From JAPHSX01 sp039714395 (GTDB lineage: Bacteria; Pseudomonadota; Gammaproteobacteria; Thiohalomonadales; Thiohalomonadaceae), in NCBI GenBank assembly GCA_039714395.1, contig JBDLJH010000009.1, positions 1 through 64,000 of the forward strand: DNA of 64,000 nt. The letters run 5' to 3'. The notes under the pieces are model-generated. The model saw only the letters and a program-made list of their open reading frames with translations. It was not told where the DNA came from and searched no databases. Positions 17,137 through 25,498 of the stretch are shown here, in pieces; positions within the stretch are counted from its first letter, which is position 1; each line of letters begins with the position of its first letter. The translations under genes were made by a program, and so were the position numbers.

Positions 17137-17202
17137 CGTTACTTACTCCAGGGAAAAGCGTTTCGTTTCAAGGAACCGGCTATATTAGCCAATGCGCGGC
17201 CG

Positions 17203-17838
17203 TTATGCCAGCAGAGCAGCGAGCAGCGACTGCTGACGGGCAATCTGTGCCTCTGCAAGCTGGCGGCGTGCGATGATGATGGCTCGCAGTTCGCCAAGTG
17301 CCGTGTCAAAGTCGTCATTAAACACCAGATAGTCGAATTCGTTGTAGTGACTCATCTCACTGATGGCATCACTCATGCGTCGTGCAATGACCTCGTCGCT
17401 ATCGGTATTGCGACCACGCAGGCGGTTCTCTAGCTCCTCACGCGAGGGTGGGAGAATGAAGACCCCTATTGCCTCGGGCATCTTGTTGCGTACTTGCTGC
17501 GCCCCCTGCCAGTCGATCTCCAGGATCACATCCATTCCCTGGGCCATCAGCTCAAGGACACTGTCACGTGAGGTGCCGTAGAAGTTATCGAACACCTGAG
17601 CGTGCTCGAGAAAGTCCTGCTCCTCAATCATGCCGCGAAAGGTGTCGATATTAGTGAAGTGGTAGTCCTTGCCATCCACCTCACCGGGACGCGGTTCGCG
17701 GGTCGTGTGCGAGACCGAGACGGTGATCTGCTCGGTCTGCTCCAGCATTGCCTTGACCAGGCTGGTTTTTCCCGCACCGGAGGGGGCTGAGATAATGTAG
17801 AGGCTGCCGCTGTCTTTGTGCTGTTCGCTCATGTTCAC
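17203..17838 (-). CDS. gmk: Guanylate kinase
   Basis: Phosphorylates GMP to GDP using ATP. The protein of about 210 residues has the P-loop SAPSGAGKTSLVKAML and the GMP-binding block SHTTREPRPGEVDGKDYHF. Two starts are possible: a GTG at 17836-17838 with an AGGG site at good spacing, or an ATG two codons later. I give the outer one. It is 9 nt downstream of yicC and precedes rpoZ. Confidence 0.96.
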   Translation of the reverse strand: MNMSEQHKDSGSLYIISAPSGAGKTSLVKAMLEQTEQITVSVSHTTREPRPGEVDGKDYHFTNIDTFRGMIEEQDFLEHAQVFDNFYGTSRDSVLELMAQGMDVILEIDWQGAQQVRNKMPEAIGVFILPPSREELENRLRGRNTDSDEVIARRMSDAISEMSHYNEFDYLVFNDDFDTALGELRAIIIARRQLAEAQIARQQSLLAALLA

Positions 17839-17847
17839 TGTTACCCT

Positions 17848-18714
17848 TTATTCTATATTCTGTACTTGTTCACGCATCTGTTCGATCAGAACCTTTAGCT
17901 CGACCGATGCCCTGGTGGTCTCGGTATCGGCGGATTTGGAACCGAGGGTATTGGCTTCGCGATTGAGTTCCTGCATCAGAAAATCGAGGCGACGCCCTAC
18001 CGGTTTGTCTAATTCGAGGACGCTACGAACCTCGGCTATGTGGGTAGCCAACCGGTCCATCTCCTCGTCCACATCGAGTTTTTGCGCGGCGATCACCATC
18101 TCCTGCTCCAGGCGGGACTCATCCAGCTCATGGCGCAATTCGGCAAGACGCTCACGCAGCCGGTTTCGCACCGCTTCCAGCACCTCCGGCAGGCGTGCCT
18201 GTACCGCCTTTACTACCTCTTCGGCGGCATCGCAGCGTTTGAGAATAATGGCCTTGAGCTTTTCGCCCTCGCGTCCACGATTTTCTAACATCTCCTCGAT
18301 GGCCGCATCCAGCAGCAGTAGTGCCTCAGTTTGCAATTTATCCTGATCCAGGGCCGGGGCCTGCAAGACGCCTGGCCACTGCAACACATCGAGAGAGTTA
18401 ACCGGAGAGGGATTGTAGAGCAGGGCATCTACCTCGCGGCTGGCATGGGCCAGCTTTTTTACCAGTGCCTCGTTAATAGTCATCTCATCGGGCAGATCGA
18501 CGGGAGGTTGAAAATGCACGTTACAATCCACCTTGCCGCGGCCTAACTGCTTGTTAACGCGATCACGAATCTTCGGTTCAAGCACTCGTAGCGTCTCAGG
18601 CAGGCGCAGGTTCAGCTCCAGAAATCGGTGGTTAACTGAGCGCAGCTCCAGCTGCAGGCTACCCCATTCGCCCTGAGCCACACAACGAGCGAAGGATGTC
18701 ATACTGCGAATCAT
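17848..18714 (-). CDS. yicC: YicC family endoribonuclease
   Basis: A 288-residue YicC protein (YicC_N plus C-terminal DUF1732 domain), an RNase family implicated in small-RNA decay in E. coli. The start MIRSMTSFARCVAQGEWG and the C-terminus RRLDFLMQELNREANTLGSK are diagnostic, and the last ELKVLIEQMREQVQNIE is the usual end. It lies directly upstream of gmk and is divergent from the Ser/Thr kinase. Confidence 0.94.
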   Translation of the reverse strand: MIRSMTSFARCVAQGEWGSLQLELRSVNHRFLELNLRLPETLRVLEPKIRDRVNKQLGRGKVDCNVHFQPPVDLPDEMTINEALVKKLAHASREVDALLYNPSPVNSLDVLQWPGVLQAPALDQDKLQTEALLLLDAAIEEMLENRGREGEKLKAIILKRCDAAEEVVKAVQARLPEVLEAVRNRLRERLAELRHELDESRLEQEMVIAAQKLDVDEEMDRLATHIAEVRSVLELDKPVGRRLDFLMQELNREANTLGSKSADTETTRASVELKVLIEQMREQVQNIE

Positions 18715-18819
18715 AGCTACCCCCGTGGGCGATTTGATATAGTGTCACTACATGGTAACCGAATGGCGGCGTAGTCAAAAGATAACAGGCTGTTCGGGCG
18801 ATTAAATCAAAAGGCTTGC

Positions 18820-19788
18820 ATGAACGATCAGATCATCAGTTTGGCACCCGGAACACAGCTGGAAGAGTACGTCATTGTCGACAAGTTGGGTGGTGGCGGC
18901 TTTAGCATCGTCTATCTGGCAACAAGCACTGATGAGGAACACCCGCAGGTAGTACTCAAGGAATATATGCCACGCAAACTCGCCTATCGTGGTGAGAACG
19001 GCCACAGCATTCACACCAGGGATGAGAAGGCGGCAGAGCAGTTTGCCCATGGGCGACGCATGTTCTTCCAGGAGGCCAATACCCTGGCCGGGCTGAAACA
19101 CCCTAATATCGTCAATGTAATTAATTTCTTCCGCGCTAATAGCACCATCTACATCGTGATGGAGTATCAGAAAGGGGTGAACCTTCAGGAGTACATCAAG
19201 CGCCATAAAGGTGGCTTGAGTGAGGCCCTGCTCTATCACGTGTTTCTGCCGCTACTCGATGGTCTCAAGCAGATCCACAGCAAGGGGCTGCTTCACCTGG
19301 ATATCAAGCCGGGAAACATCCATCTGCGCACCGGGGGTAATCCGCTGCTACTCGATTTTGGTGCAGTACATGAGATGCAGCAAAGTCGTCAGTATCAACC
19401 GGGGCAGGTACTCACTCTGGGCTTCTGTCCCACGGAGCAGTCGATGACGGGTGGTTATGTCGGACCGTGGACCGATATCTATGCTATCGGTGCCACCATG
19501 CGTGCCTGCATCGAGGGAATAGCACCGCCTCCCGCAGAAGAACGGCGGATGAAAGACACCATGAAGCCAGCAGTCGAGGCATTCAAAAAAGGATACTCAC
19601 AGAAAATTCTTGCAGCCATCGACTGGGCCATGGTGGTTGACCCTATGTACCGCCCGCAAAGCGTGGATGATCTGCTGGAGGCCATGGGGGACGGCGGTAA
19701 GCTGGGACCCGGTTACAAGAGTGGGGAAAGCTCAATGCTGGGACGCATTGCCGGCAGTCTGTTCCGTTCCAAGGGAGACAAGGCATGA
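18820..19788 (+). CDS. Serine/threonine protein kinase
   Basis: A 322-residue cytoplasmic Hanks-type kinase. It has a glycine loop (DKLGGGGFSIVYLA), the ATP lysine in VVLKEYMPR, a catalytic loop LHLDIKPGNIHL (non-RD type, with Leu in place of Arg), the metal motif LLDFGAVHE and an activation segment ending GFCPTEQ. No membrane segment or sensor domain is visible; the C-terminal 40 residues look flexible. The stop overlaps the start of a PP2C phosphatase by 4 nt, so the two form a writer-eraser pair. The target is unknown. Confidence 0.92.
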   Translation: MNDQIISLAPGTQLEEYVIVDKLGGGGFSIVYLATSTDEEHPQVVLKEYMPRKLAYRGENGHSIHTRDEKAAEQFAHGRRMFFQEANTLAGLKHPNIVNVINFFRANSTIYIVMEYQKGVNLQEYIKRHKGGLSEALLYHVFLPLLDGLKQIHSKGLLHLDIKPGNIHLRTGGNPLLLDFGAVHEMQQSRQYQPGQVLTLGFCPTEQSMTGGYVGPWTDIYAIGATMRACIEGIAPPPAEERRMKDTMKPAVEAFKKGYSQKILAAIDWAMVVDPMYRPQSVDDLLEAMGDGGKLGPGYKSGESSMLGRIAGSLFRSKGDKA

Positions 19789-20657
19789 TCTACGAATTGG
19801 GTCAGGCCAATCGCCTTGGTAATCGCAATAGTAACCAGGATCGTTTCCAGGCCATCGAGACAGAAGAGGGTGTACTACTGATCCTCGGTGATGGAATGGG
19901 TGGCCAGGCCAATGGTGATGTGGCGGCACAGATTCTGGTCGATACCGCACAGCAACTTTATATGGATGCTGAGCAACCGATTAAGGATCCGAAGAGTTTT
20001 CTCGATAAAGTGCTGCGTATCGCCCATCATGCAATTGTGGAATTTGGTCAGAATCAGACTCCACCAGTGAGTCCTGGCACCACTGGTGTACTCTGTCTGG
20101 TACAGGACAGTAAGGCGATATGGGCGCATGTCGGAGATAGCCGCCTTTACCTGTTCCAGAATGGTTTGCCGATTTATCGCACCACCGATCATTCGCTTGT
20201 TGAGATGTTGTACCAGAAGGGGGAGATCAGTCGCCGTGAGCAGGAGACCCACCCCAAGCGAAATCAGATCACCCAGTGCCTGGGCGGCGGTTTGGTCGAG
20301 GAGCCGGAACCGACAGTCAGTAATCCCGTGACTATGCACGTAGAAGATGTGCTGTTGCTCTGTACCGACGGCCTGTGGGGGCCGATGGATGATGCAGTGA
20401 TGGGGAGTCTGCTGTGCCGCCAGGGTAACCTTGATGACATTATAGACACCATGGCGGAGCAGGCAGAGCAGCTTAGTTACCCGAGTAGTGACAACATCAG
20501 TATTCTCGCACTGCGTCTCCTCTCAATCGTGGATGGTAGCAAGAAAAGTAAGCAACAACAGAGTAACAAGTCGACGAGTACCGAAGATCCCCTGGAGAGT
20601 GCTATCGCTGAGATAGAGGCGGTAATTAAGGAGTACGAAGGGGAGTTTGATAAATAG
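19785..20657 (+). CDS. PP2C-type serine/threonine phosphatase
   Basis: A 290-residue metal-dependent phosphatase that should reverse the upstream kinase. Diagnostic blocks are RNSNQDRFQAIE, ILGDGMGGQANGDVAA (metal Asp), AHVGDSRLYLF, LLLCTDGLWGPMDD and PSSDNISILAL. After the catalytic domain (to about 245) there is a Lys/Ser-rich linker and an acidic helical tail. It is translationally coupled to the kinase. Kinase-PP2C pairs also occur in type VI secretion loci, but no such genes are nearby. Confidence 0.93.
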   Translation: MIYELGQANRLGNRNSNQDRFQAIETEEGVLLILGDGMGGQANGDVAAQILVDTAQQLYMDAEQPIKDPKSFLDKVLRIAHHAIVEFGQNQTPPVSPGTTGVLCLVQDSKAIWAHVGDSRLYLFQNGLPIYRTTDHSLVEMLYQKGEISRREQETHPKRNQITQCLGGGLVEEPEPTVSNPVTMHVEDVLLLCTDGLWGPMDDAVMGSLLCRQGNLDDIIDTMAEQAEQLSYPSSDNISILALRLLSIVDGSKKSKQQQSNKSTSTEDPLESAIAEIEAVIKEYEGEFDK

Positions 20658-20689
20658 GCTGAACAATGCTGCCCAGCCTAATGTTTTAT
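20655..20689 (+). terminator. Possible intrinsic terminator after the kinase-phosphatase pair
   Basis: TAGGCTG (20655-20661) pairs with CAGCCTA (20674-20680) and is followed by ATGTTTTAT. The T-run is interrupted and the loop is large, so this is a weak candidate. The stem overlaps the phosphatase stop codon. Confidence 0.4.
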
Positions 20690-20713
20690 CGCATTGCGAT
20701 AGATGATATTTGA

Positions 20714-21463
20714 TTAGCGATACTGCTTGAGATACTTCACAGCATATTTACGAACCTTTCTGTTGCTGGCATTCGCTGCAGCATCCTCGACTACGGCTAA
20801 ATATTTTGCCTCGCGTGTAACGGCAAGAGCTTTGAGCATATAAGCAGTGGTTTGGATGTAATCTTTACTGGAACCACCATCGGCTAAACGATTCTCTGTA
20901 GACTTCTTTAGAATATTCAGCAGGTATTTGTCATCGATATGCCTATTATATACGCGTTTTGCTGCATAGAGATTAAGTCCCAGTTCACTGCTCTTTAACA
21001 TATTTGCGTAACGATTTATTTCGGCTGATTTACCCTTATTATAATTTTTCTTACTCGAAATAATGGGTTGCCATTTTATATAGTCATTGAGTATCTGGAT
21101 ACTTTTTTTACCATGTTTTCGTAATTTCTTATGTCCACTATCAGCGGCAACGGCTTCAATTGTGGCGCGGTATTTTTCCTTGCCAGAGAATCCTAAGGCC
21201 TTGCTTAGCCAGGCCATTTCATTAATTGCTGCTTTGCTGTTGGCTGATTTATACCCGGCCAGAAGATTAGCTTCAACTAAATCAAAAATGCGAGTGTCTG
21301 AAATGCCGGCCCACTGAAGTCTTTTACATGCTTTTTGCTGTTCTGTGTAAGAGCCCGATTTGAATATTGCTATGTATTCATTGATCGCTGCTTTGGAGCC
21401 TGCAAAAGCAGATGTAGAGCTAATAATTAGCAGTGTAAACAATAGTCCAACTAACTTTCTCAT
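20714..21463 (-). CDS. Secreted protein of unknown function with two HEAT-like repeats
   Basis: A 249-residue protein with a signal peptide (hydrophobic 4-16, cleavage near AFAG). The mature part is helical and basic, and two regions resemble each other: EYIAIFKSGSYTEQQKACKR near the N-terminus and RYANMLKSSELGLNLYAAKR near residue 150, each followed by short helices and ALGFSG/ALAVTR-type segments. This suggests an internal duplication of a HEAT-like module. The gene is more AT-rich than its neighbours. I do not recognise a named family. It stands alone between two plus-strand units. Confidence 0.6.
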   Translation of the reverse strand: MRKLVGLLFTLLIISSTSAFAGSKAAINEYIAIFKSGSYTEQQKACKRLQWAGISDTRIFDLVEANLLAGYKSANSKAAINEMAWLSKALGFSGKEKYRATIEAVAADSGHKKLRKHGKKSIQILNDYIKWQPIISSKKNYNKGKSAEINRYANMLKSSELGLNLYAAKRVYNRHIDDKYLLNILKKSTENRLADGGSSKDYIQTTAYMLKALAVTREAKYLAVVEDAAANASNRKVRKYAVKYLKQYR

Positions 21464-21762
21464 GATATTCCCTCTTTGTGATCATCCTGATTCTGGTATT
21501 AGACATCCAGGCATAATACCGTATTGAATAATGCGGCAATCTATAAACTTACAGTTTGCATCCATTATTTGATGTTATATTTACCACCCTTTTTAAAAAA
21601 ACACCAGTTACTGGAATCAGGCTGGAGTCTATGGTGAAATGGGTAAAAGCTCGGGTGAGCTATGCTCTTCCCACTACCCCCTGTATTTCTGATTCTCGCC
21701 TCTAACTCGTTGCTCAGATACTATAGACACCTTAATTACTAACTAGCAAAAGGCCGGTCACT

Positions 21763-22491
21763 ATGCGCCCAAGCGGTCGTCAGCCCGATGAGCTGCGTCA
21801 AATCCGTATTACCCGAAATTACACCAAGCATGCGGAGGGTTCGGTACTGGTGGAGTTCGGTGATACCAGGGTGATCTGCACCGCCACGGTGGAGGAGCGG
21901 GTACCCCGTTTTCTCAAGGGTAAGAAACAGGGGTGGGTGACGGCCGAATACGGTATGTTGCCGCGCGCTACGGGTAATCGCATGGGTCGTGAGGCGGCGC
22001 ATGGTAAGCAGGGTGGGCGCACCATGGAGATCCAGCGGCTGATAGCCCGCTCTTTGCGGGCCGTGATTGACCTCTCGGCGCTGGGTGAGCGCACTATTAC
22101 CGTCGACTGTGACGTGATACAGGCAGATGGGGGTACCCGTACCGCATCAATTACCGGTGGCTATGTTGCACTGGCTGATGCCATTACCCATATAAAGGAG
22201 AGCAAGGGGCTGAAAAAGGAGCCTCTGCGTGAGCAGGTAGCATCGGTATCGGTGGGGATTTATCAGGGAATACCGGTACTGGATCTGGACTACCCTGAGG
22301 ACTCCAGCGCCGAGACCGACATGAATGTGGTGATGAATGATGCCGGAGCCTTTATCGAGGTGCAGGGTACCGCAGAGGGACACGCCTTTCGTCGCGAGGA
22401 GCTGGATCAAATGCTCACGTTGGCGGAGAAGGGAATTAGTGAGTTACTGGCACATCAGCGGGAAGCGCTGACTGAGACGGGAGACCAATGA
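21763..22491 (+). CDS. rph: Ribonuclease PH
   Basis: Phosphorolytic 3'-5' exoribonuclease that trims tRNA 3' ends. The 242-residue protein begins MRPSGRQPDELRQIRITRNY and carries GWVTAEYGMLPRATGNR and VDCDVIQADGGTRTASITG, all diagnostic. It heads the rph-rdgB-hemW run; rdgB starts one base after its stop. The 298-bp region upstream (21464-21762) contains no gene that I can see and presumably holds the divergent promoters. Confidence 0.97.
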   Translation: MRPSGRQPDELRQIRITRNYTKHAEGSVLVEFGDTRVICTATVEERVPRFLKGKKQGWVTAEYGMLPRATGNRMGREAAHGKQGGRTMEIQRLIARSLRAVIDLSALGERTITVDCDVIQADGGTRTASITGGYVALADAITHIKESKGLKKEPLREQVASVSVGIYQGIPVLDLDYPEDSSAETDMNVVMNDAGAFIEVQGTAEGHAFRREELDQMLTLAEKGISELLAHQREALTETGDQ

Positions 22492-22492
22492 G

Positions 22493-23086
22493 ATGACAAA
22501 GATCGTTCTGGCCAGTGGTAATAAAGGCAAGGTACGCGAGTTTAATCAGATTTTTGCCGGGCTCGATATCGAGGTGGTGCCACAGACCGAGTTTGGTGTG
22601 CCTGAGGCTGAGGAGACCGGCCTTACCTTCGTTGAGAACGCCATCATTAAGGCGCGTAATGCCGCGGCCCATACCGGGTTGCCTGCCATCGCCGATGACT
22701 CCGGACTGGAGGTGGATGCACTGAAGGGGGCCCCCGGTATCTATTCGGCACGCTATGCCGGTGTGGGGGCCAGTGATGAGGAGAATTTGCAGAAGCTTTT
22801 ACAGCAGATGGAGGGGGTGCCCGAGGCCGAGCGTACAGCCCGTTTTCAGTGTTTGCTGGTGTTCATGGAGCATGAAAATGATCCGACACCTATCATCTGC
22901 CAGGGAACCTGGGAGGGGCGCATCATCGCATCCCCGCAGGGGGAGAATGGATTCGGTTATGACCCGGTGTTTTTTGTGCCTGAGCATGAGTGCTCCTCTG
23001 CTCAGTTAAGTGCTGAAGTAAAGAATCGCCTGAGCCATCGTGGTCAGGCGCTAGAGAAATTACTGGCGGCAATGCGCAGCACTTAA
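22493..23086 (+). CDS. rdgB: XTP/dITP diphosphatase
   Basis: Removes non-canonical purine nucleotides (ITP, dITP, XTP) from the pool. The 197-residue Ham1/RdgB-family protein starts MTKIVLASGNKGKVREF and includes TFVENAIIKARNAAAHTGLP, ADDSGLEVDALKGAPGIYSA and NGFGYDPVFFVPE. It sits between rph and hemW, the usual order. Confidence 0.96.
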   Translation: MTKIVLASGNKGKVREFNQIFAGLDIEVVPQTEFGVPEAEETGLTFVENAIIKARNAAAHTGLPAIADDSGLEVDALKGAPGIYSARYAGVGASDEENLQKLLQQMEGVPEAERTARFQCLLVFMEHENDPTPIICQGTWEGRIIASPQGENGFGYDPVFFVPEHECSSAQLSAEVKNRLSHRGQALEKLLAAMRST

Positions 23087-23113
23087 GCCGTCCTGACCGA
23101 GAGAATTATTATT

Positions 23114-23302
23114 ATGGCCGACTGTAAATATCTGGCGAAGTGTGCGGTGTGGAAGAAGTTTAACTCCGACATTAAAAATATCTGGATTAAAAACTACTGT
23201 AAGGGTGACAAACAGGAGCGCTGTGCACGCAAATTGATGGGTGAGCAGGGAAAGAAGGTACCGGTGAATATGTTACCCAACGGAACCACCCTGGAGGATT
23301 AG
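23114..23302 (+). CDS. Small conserved four-cysteine protein
   Basis: A 62-residue basic protein with four cysteines spaced C4-x5-C10-x18-C29-x7-C37 (MADCKYLAKCAVW and NYCKGDKQERCARK). Similar tiny proteins with this pattern are widespread in bacteria. The cysteines could bind a metal or an iron-sulfur cluster, which is inference. It is 27 nt after rdgB and about 28 nt before hemW, so it belongs to the same transcription unit. No function is known to me. Confidence 0.7.
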   Translation: MADCKYLAKCAVWKKFNSDIKNIWIKNYCKGDKQERCARKLMGEQGKKVPVNMLPNGTTLED

Positions 23303-23330
23303 TTTTGCCCACTGGGTGATAAGACCCCGC

Positions 23331-24500
23331 ATGCTCAATCTTAGTGCCCCTCCACCGCTGTCACTCTATACCCACTACCCGTGGTGCGTGCGCAAATGCC
23401 CCTACTGCGACTTTAATTCGCATCAGGTAAATGGTGATATTCAAGAGGCCGACTATATTGCTGCACTGCTGCGCGATCTGGAGCAGCATCTGCCTGCTGT
23501 GTGGGGGCGTCAGGTACAGTCGATCTTCATCGGCGGTGGTACCCCCAGCCTGATCTCACCAGACGGGCTGGACAGTCTTTTATCTCAACTGCGAGCCCTG
23601 TTACCACTGTTACCTGAGTGTGAGATCACGCTGGAGGCCAACCCGGGTACTGTCGAGCAGGGACGTTTTACCGCCTTTCGTCAGGCCGGTGTAAATCGTC
23701 TATCCATCGGAGTGCAGAGCTTTGATGATAAGGCCCTGCAGTCCCTGGGGCGTATCCACTCAGGAGCAGAGGCGGCTGCCGCTGCAGAGGCGGCCCATGC
23801 TGCCGGTTTTGATAATTTTAATCTGGATCTTATGTTTGGCCTGCCGGGTCAGGGGCCGAAATCCGCAGCAGCAGATTTACGTCAGGCGCTGGCACTGGCC
23901 CCCAGCCATCTCTCCTGGTATCAGCTCACCATTGAGCCCAACACGGCCTTTGCCCATACCCCACCGGTGCTGCCAGAAGAGGAGGCGCTTTGGGCCATTC
24001 AGTCACAGGGTCAGGCACTACTGGCCGAATCAGGCTATGGCCAATATGAGGTCTCTGCCTATGCACGAGAGGGGCGGCGCTGTAGCCATAACCTTAATTA
24101 CTGGCGTTTTGGTGATTATCTCGGAATCGGCCCCGGGGCTCACGGCAAGATCACTCACTGCGCCGATGGGCGCATTGAACGCATCTGGAAAAACCGTCAC
24201 CCGCGTGAGTGGCTTACTGCGCAACAGGGTGCTGCGATGATCGCCGGGCGAAGCGAACTATCACGTGCCGATCTGGTGCTGGAGTTTATGATGAATGCAC
24301 TACGCCTGGTTGATGGTTTTGATAGTGAACTCTTCGCGGCACAAACCGGTCTGCCCTTAAGCGCGGCACAGGCACCATTGCAGAGGGCAGAAGAGTTGGG
24401 CTTGATCAGCTGGAACACCGAACGGATCGTTCCTACCGAACGGGGCCGTGACTATTTAAATGAGTTGCTGGGGCTGTTTATGCCAGAAGGGACATCATGA
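23331..24500 (+). CDS. hemW: Heme chaperone / radical SAM protein HemW
   Basis: A radical-SAM protein of the HemN-like family, now regarded as a heme chaperone rather than a coproporphyrinogen oxidase. The 389 residues contain the cluster motif CVRKCPYC followed by DFNSH, then FIGGGTPSLIS, EANPGTVEQG and SIGVQSFDDKALQSLGR. I chose the ATG at 23331 (MLNLSAPPPLSLYTHYPW) over a GTG five codons upstream. Its last four bases overlap the next gene (ATGA). Confidence 0.93.
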   Translation: MLNLSAPPPLSLYTHYPWCVRKCPYCDFNSHQVNGDIQEADYIAALLRDLEQHLPAVWGRQVQSIFIGGGTPSLISPDGLDSLLSQLRALLPLLPECEITLEANPGTVEQGRFTAFRQAGVNRLSIGVQSFDDKALQSLGRIHSGAEAAAAAEAAHAAGFDNFNLDLMFGLPGQGPKSAAADLRQALALAPSHLSWYQLTIEPNTAFAHTPPVLPEEEALWAIQSQGQALLAESGYGQYEVSAYAREGRRCSHNLNYWRFGDYLGIGPGAHGKITHCADGRIERIWKNRHPREWLTAQQGAAMIAGRSELSRADLVLEFMMNALRLVDGFDSELFAAQTGLPLSAAQAPLQRAEELGLISWNTERIVPTERGRDYLNELLGLFMPEGTS

Positions 24501-24766
24501 GCGATAGTGATGATAAGGATCACCGTGGTGACTATCATCCCATTGCCTGTGAACTCTATTCAGAGTACGAGGTAGCGATCCTGCATCGCAAAACATTACG
24601 GCTGCACTGGCGCGACAATAAGGGGGACGAATACATAGAGCGTGTTTTACCACAGGATCTACAGACGCGAGATCATTGTGAATTTCTTATTGTCAAAAGC
24701 GATGAGGATACAGTCAGGGAGATCCGTCTGGATCGCATTATCAGTTTTGAGCAGGAGATAAAATGA
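24497..24766 (+). CDS. Rof/YaeO-like Rho-binding antiterminator
   Basis: An 89-residue protein whose core (YHPIACELYSEYEVAILHRK, then REIRLDRIISFEQ) lines up with E. coli Rof (YaeO), which binds Rho and inhibits termination. Rof has the same PINCDDYDNLELACQH start and RELRLDKITSF end. The first 13 residues are a charged extension. It overlaps hemW and the following small membrane protein by 4 nt each, so all three are translationally coupled. Rof next to hemW is not an arrangement I know from model species. Confidence 0.75.
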   Translation: MSDSDDKDHRGDYHPIACELYSEYEVAILHRKTLRLHWRDNKGDEYIERVLPQDLQTRDHCEFLIVKSDEDTVREIRLDRIISFEQEIK

Positions 24767-24987
24767 GCAGCGGCGATCTTATTTCGATCATCATCAATCT
24801 GGTGGTAGGTCTCTATTTCGTGGTGTTCTATCCTCGCAGCCTGGGTAAGCGGTTTGCGGGTCGTCCCGTACCTCGCGGCTTCACACTGTTACAAAAGGTG
24901 GTGCCGCCTGTAGGCTGGATGATTATCGCCCTTACCCTGATTTATGCCGTGTCACTGTTGCTGGAGGGGATCCCTGAGGGATTATAA
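24763..24987 (+). CDS. Small two-helix membrane protein
   Basis: A 74-residue protein with two hydrophobic segments (about 6-24 and 49-68) joined by a short basic loop (PRSLGKRFAGRPVPRG). I do not recognise a family. It is the last gene of the rph-to-Rof run and overlaps the preceding gene by 4 nt, which supports that it is translated. Confidence 0.65.
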   Translation: MSSGDLISIIINLVVGLYFVVFYPRSLGKRFAGRPVPRGFTLLQKVVPPVGWMIIALTLIYAVSLLLEGIPEGL

Positions 24988-25042
24988 AGGCAGTGTTTGT
25001 AACGAAATTTATTTTGCACAGAAGGCGTAGCAGATTCTGCTC

Positions 25043-25498
25043 CTACTCCCTTAACTCATCAAATATGGCGATGATGTCACTACGCCAGCGCATCGTCTGT
25101 TGACGAAAATGCTCGTCCGGGGCAAGCACGGTGAGCAGCCCCGGGTCGAAGGTGGTGAGTACGGTTTCATCCTGTTCGGCAAACAGGGTGATCTTCAGTG
25201 GTAGATAGGGGATCAGCTGCGGGTACTTGGCGCTAAGTTGACGTACCTCTTCAAGCTTGCCGAAAAACACGATGCGGTACTTGTCGGTGGCAAAGCCGCT
25301 GCTGGTAAGGCCAATATCTACCCGCTGTACACGTGACACGGTATAGCCGTATTCACTGATGCTCTTCTGCAGTGCAAGCATGGTCTCGGGAAAGCCCTGT
25401 ACCGAGCGCATCATTAGCAGTTGATCATTACCGGCCTGAAGAGGGTGGCTTGTGGCAAGTAGCAGCAGCGCTAGCAGTGACGGATAGAGTTTGCTCAT
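25043..25498 (-). CDS. DUF302 domain protein, secreted
   Basis: A 151-residue protein with a signal peptide (LLALLLLATSHPLQA) and a single DUF302 domain (YGYTVSRVQRVDIGLTSSGF, then YRIVFFGKLEEV, ITLFAEQDETVLTTFDPGLL). Its start overlaps the stop of the cytochrome c/DUF302 gene by 4 nt, so the two products probably act together in the periplasm. DUF302 proteins are frequent near sulfur and respiratory genes; their ligand is not established. Confidence 0.85.
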   Translation of the reverse strand: MSKLYPSLLALLLLATSHPLQAGNDQLLMMRSVQGFPETMLALQKSISEYGYTVSRVQRVDIGLTSSGFATDKYRIVFFGKLEEVRQLSAKYPQLIPYLPLKITLFAEQDETVLTTFDPGLLTVLAPDEHFRQQTMRWRSDIIAIFDELRE

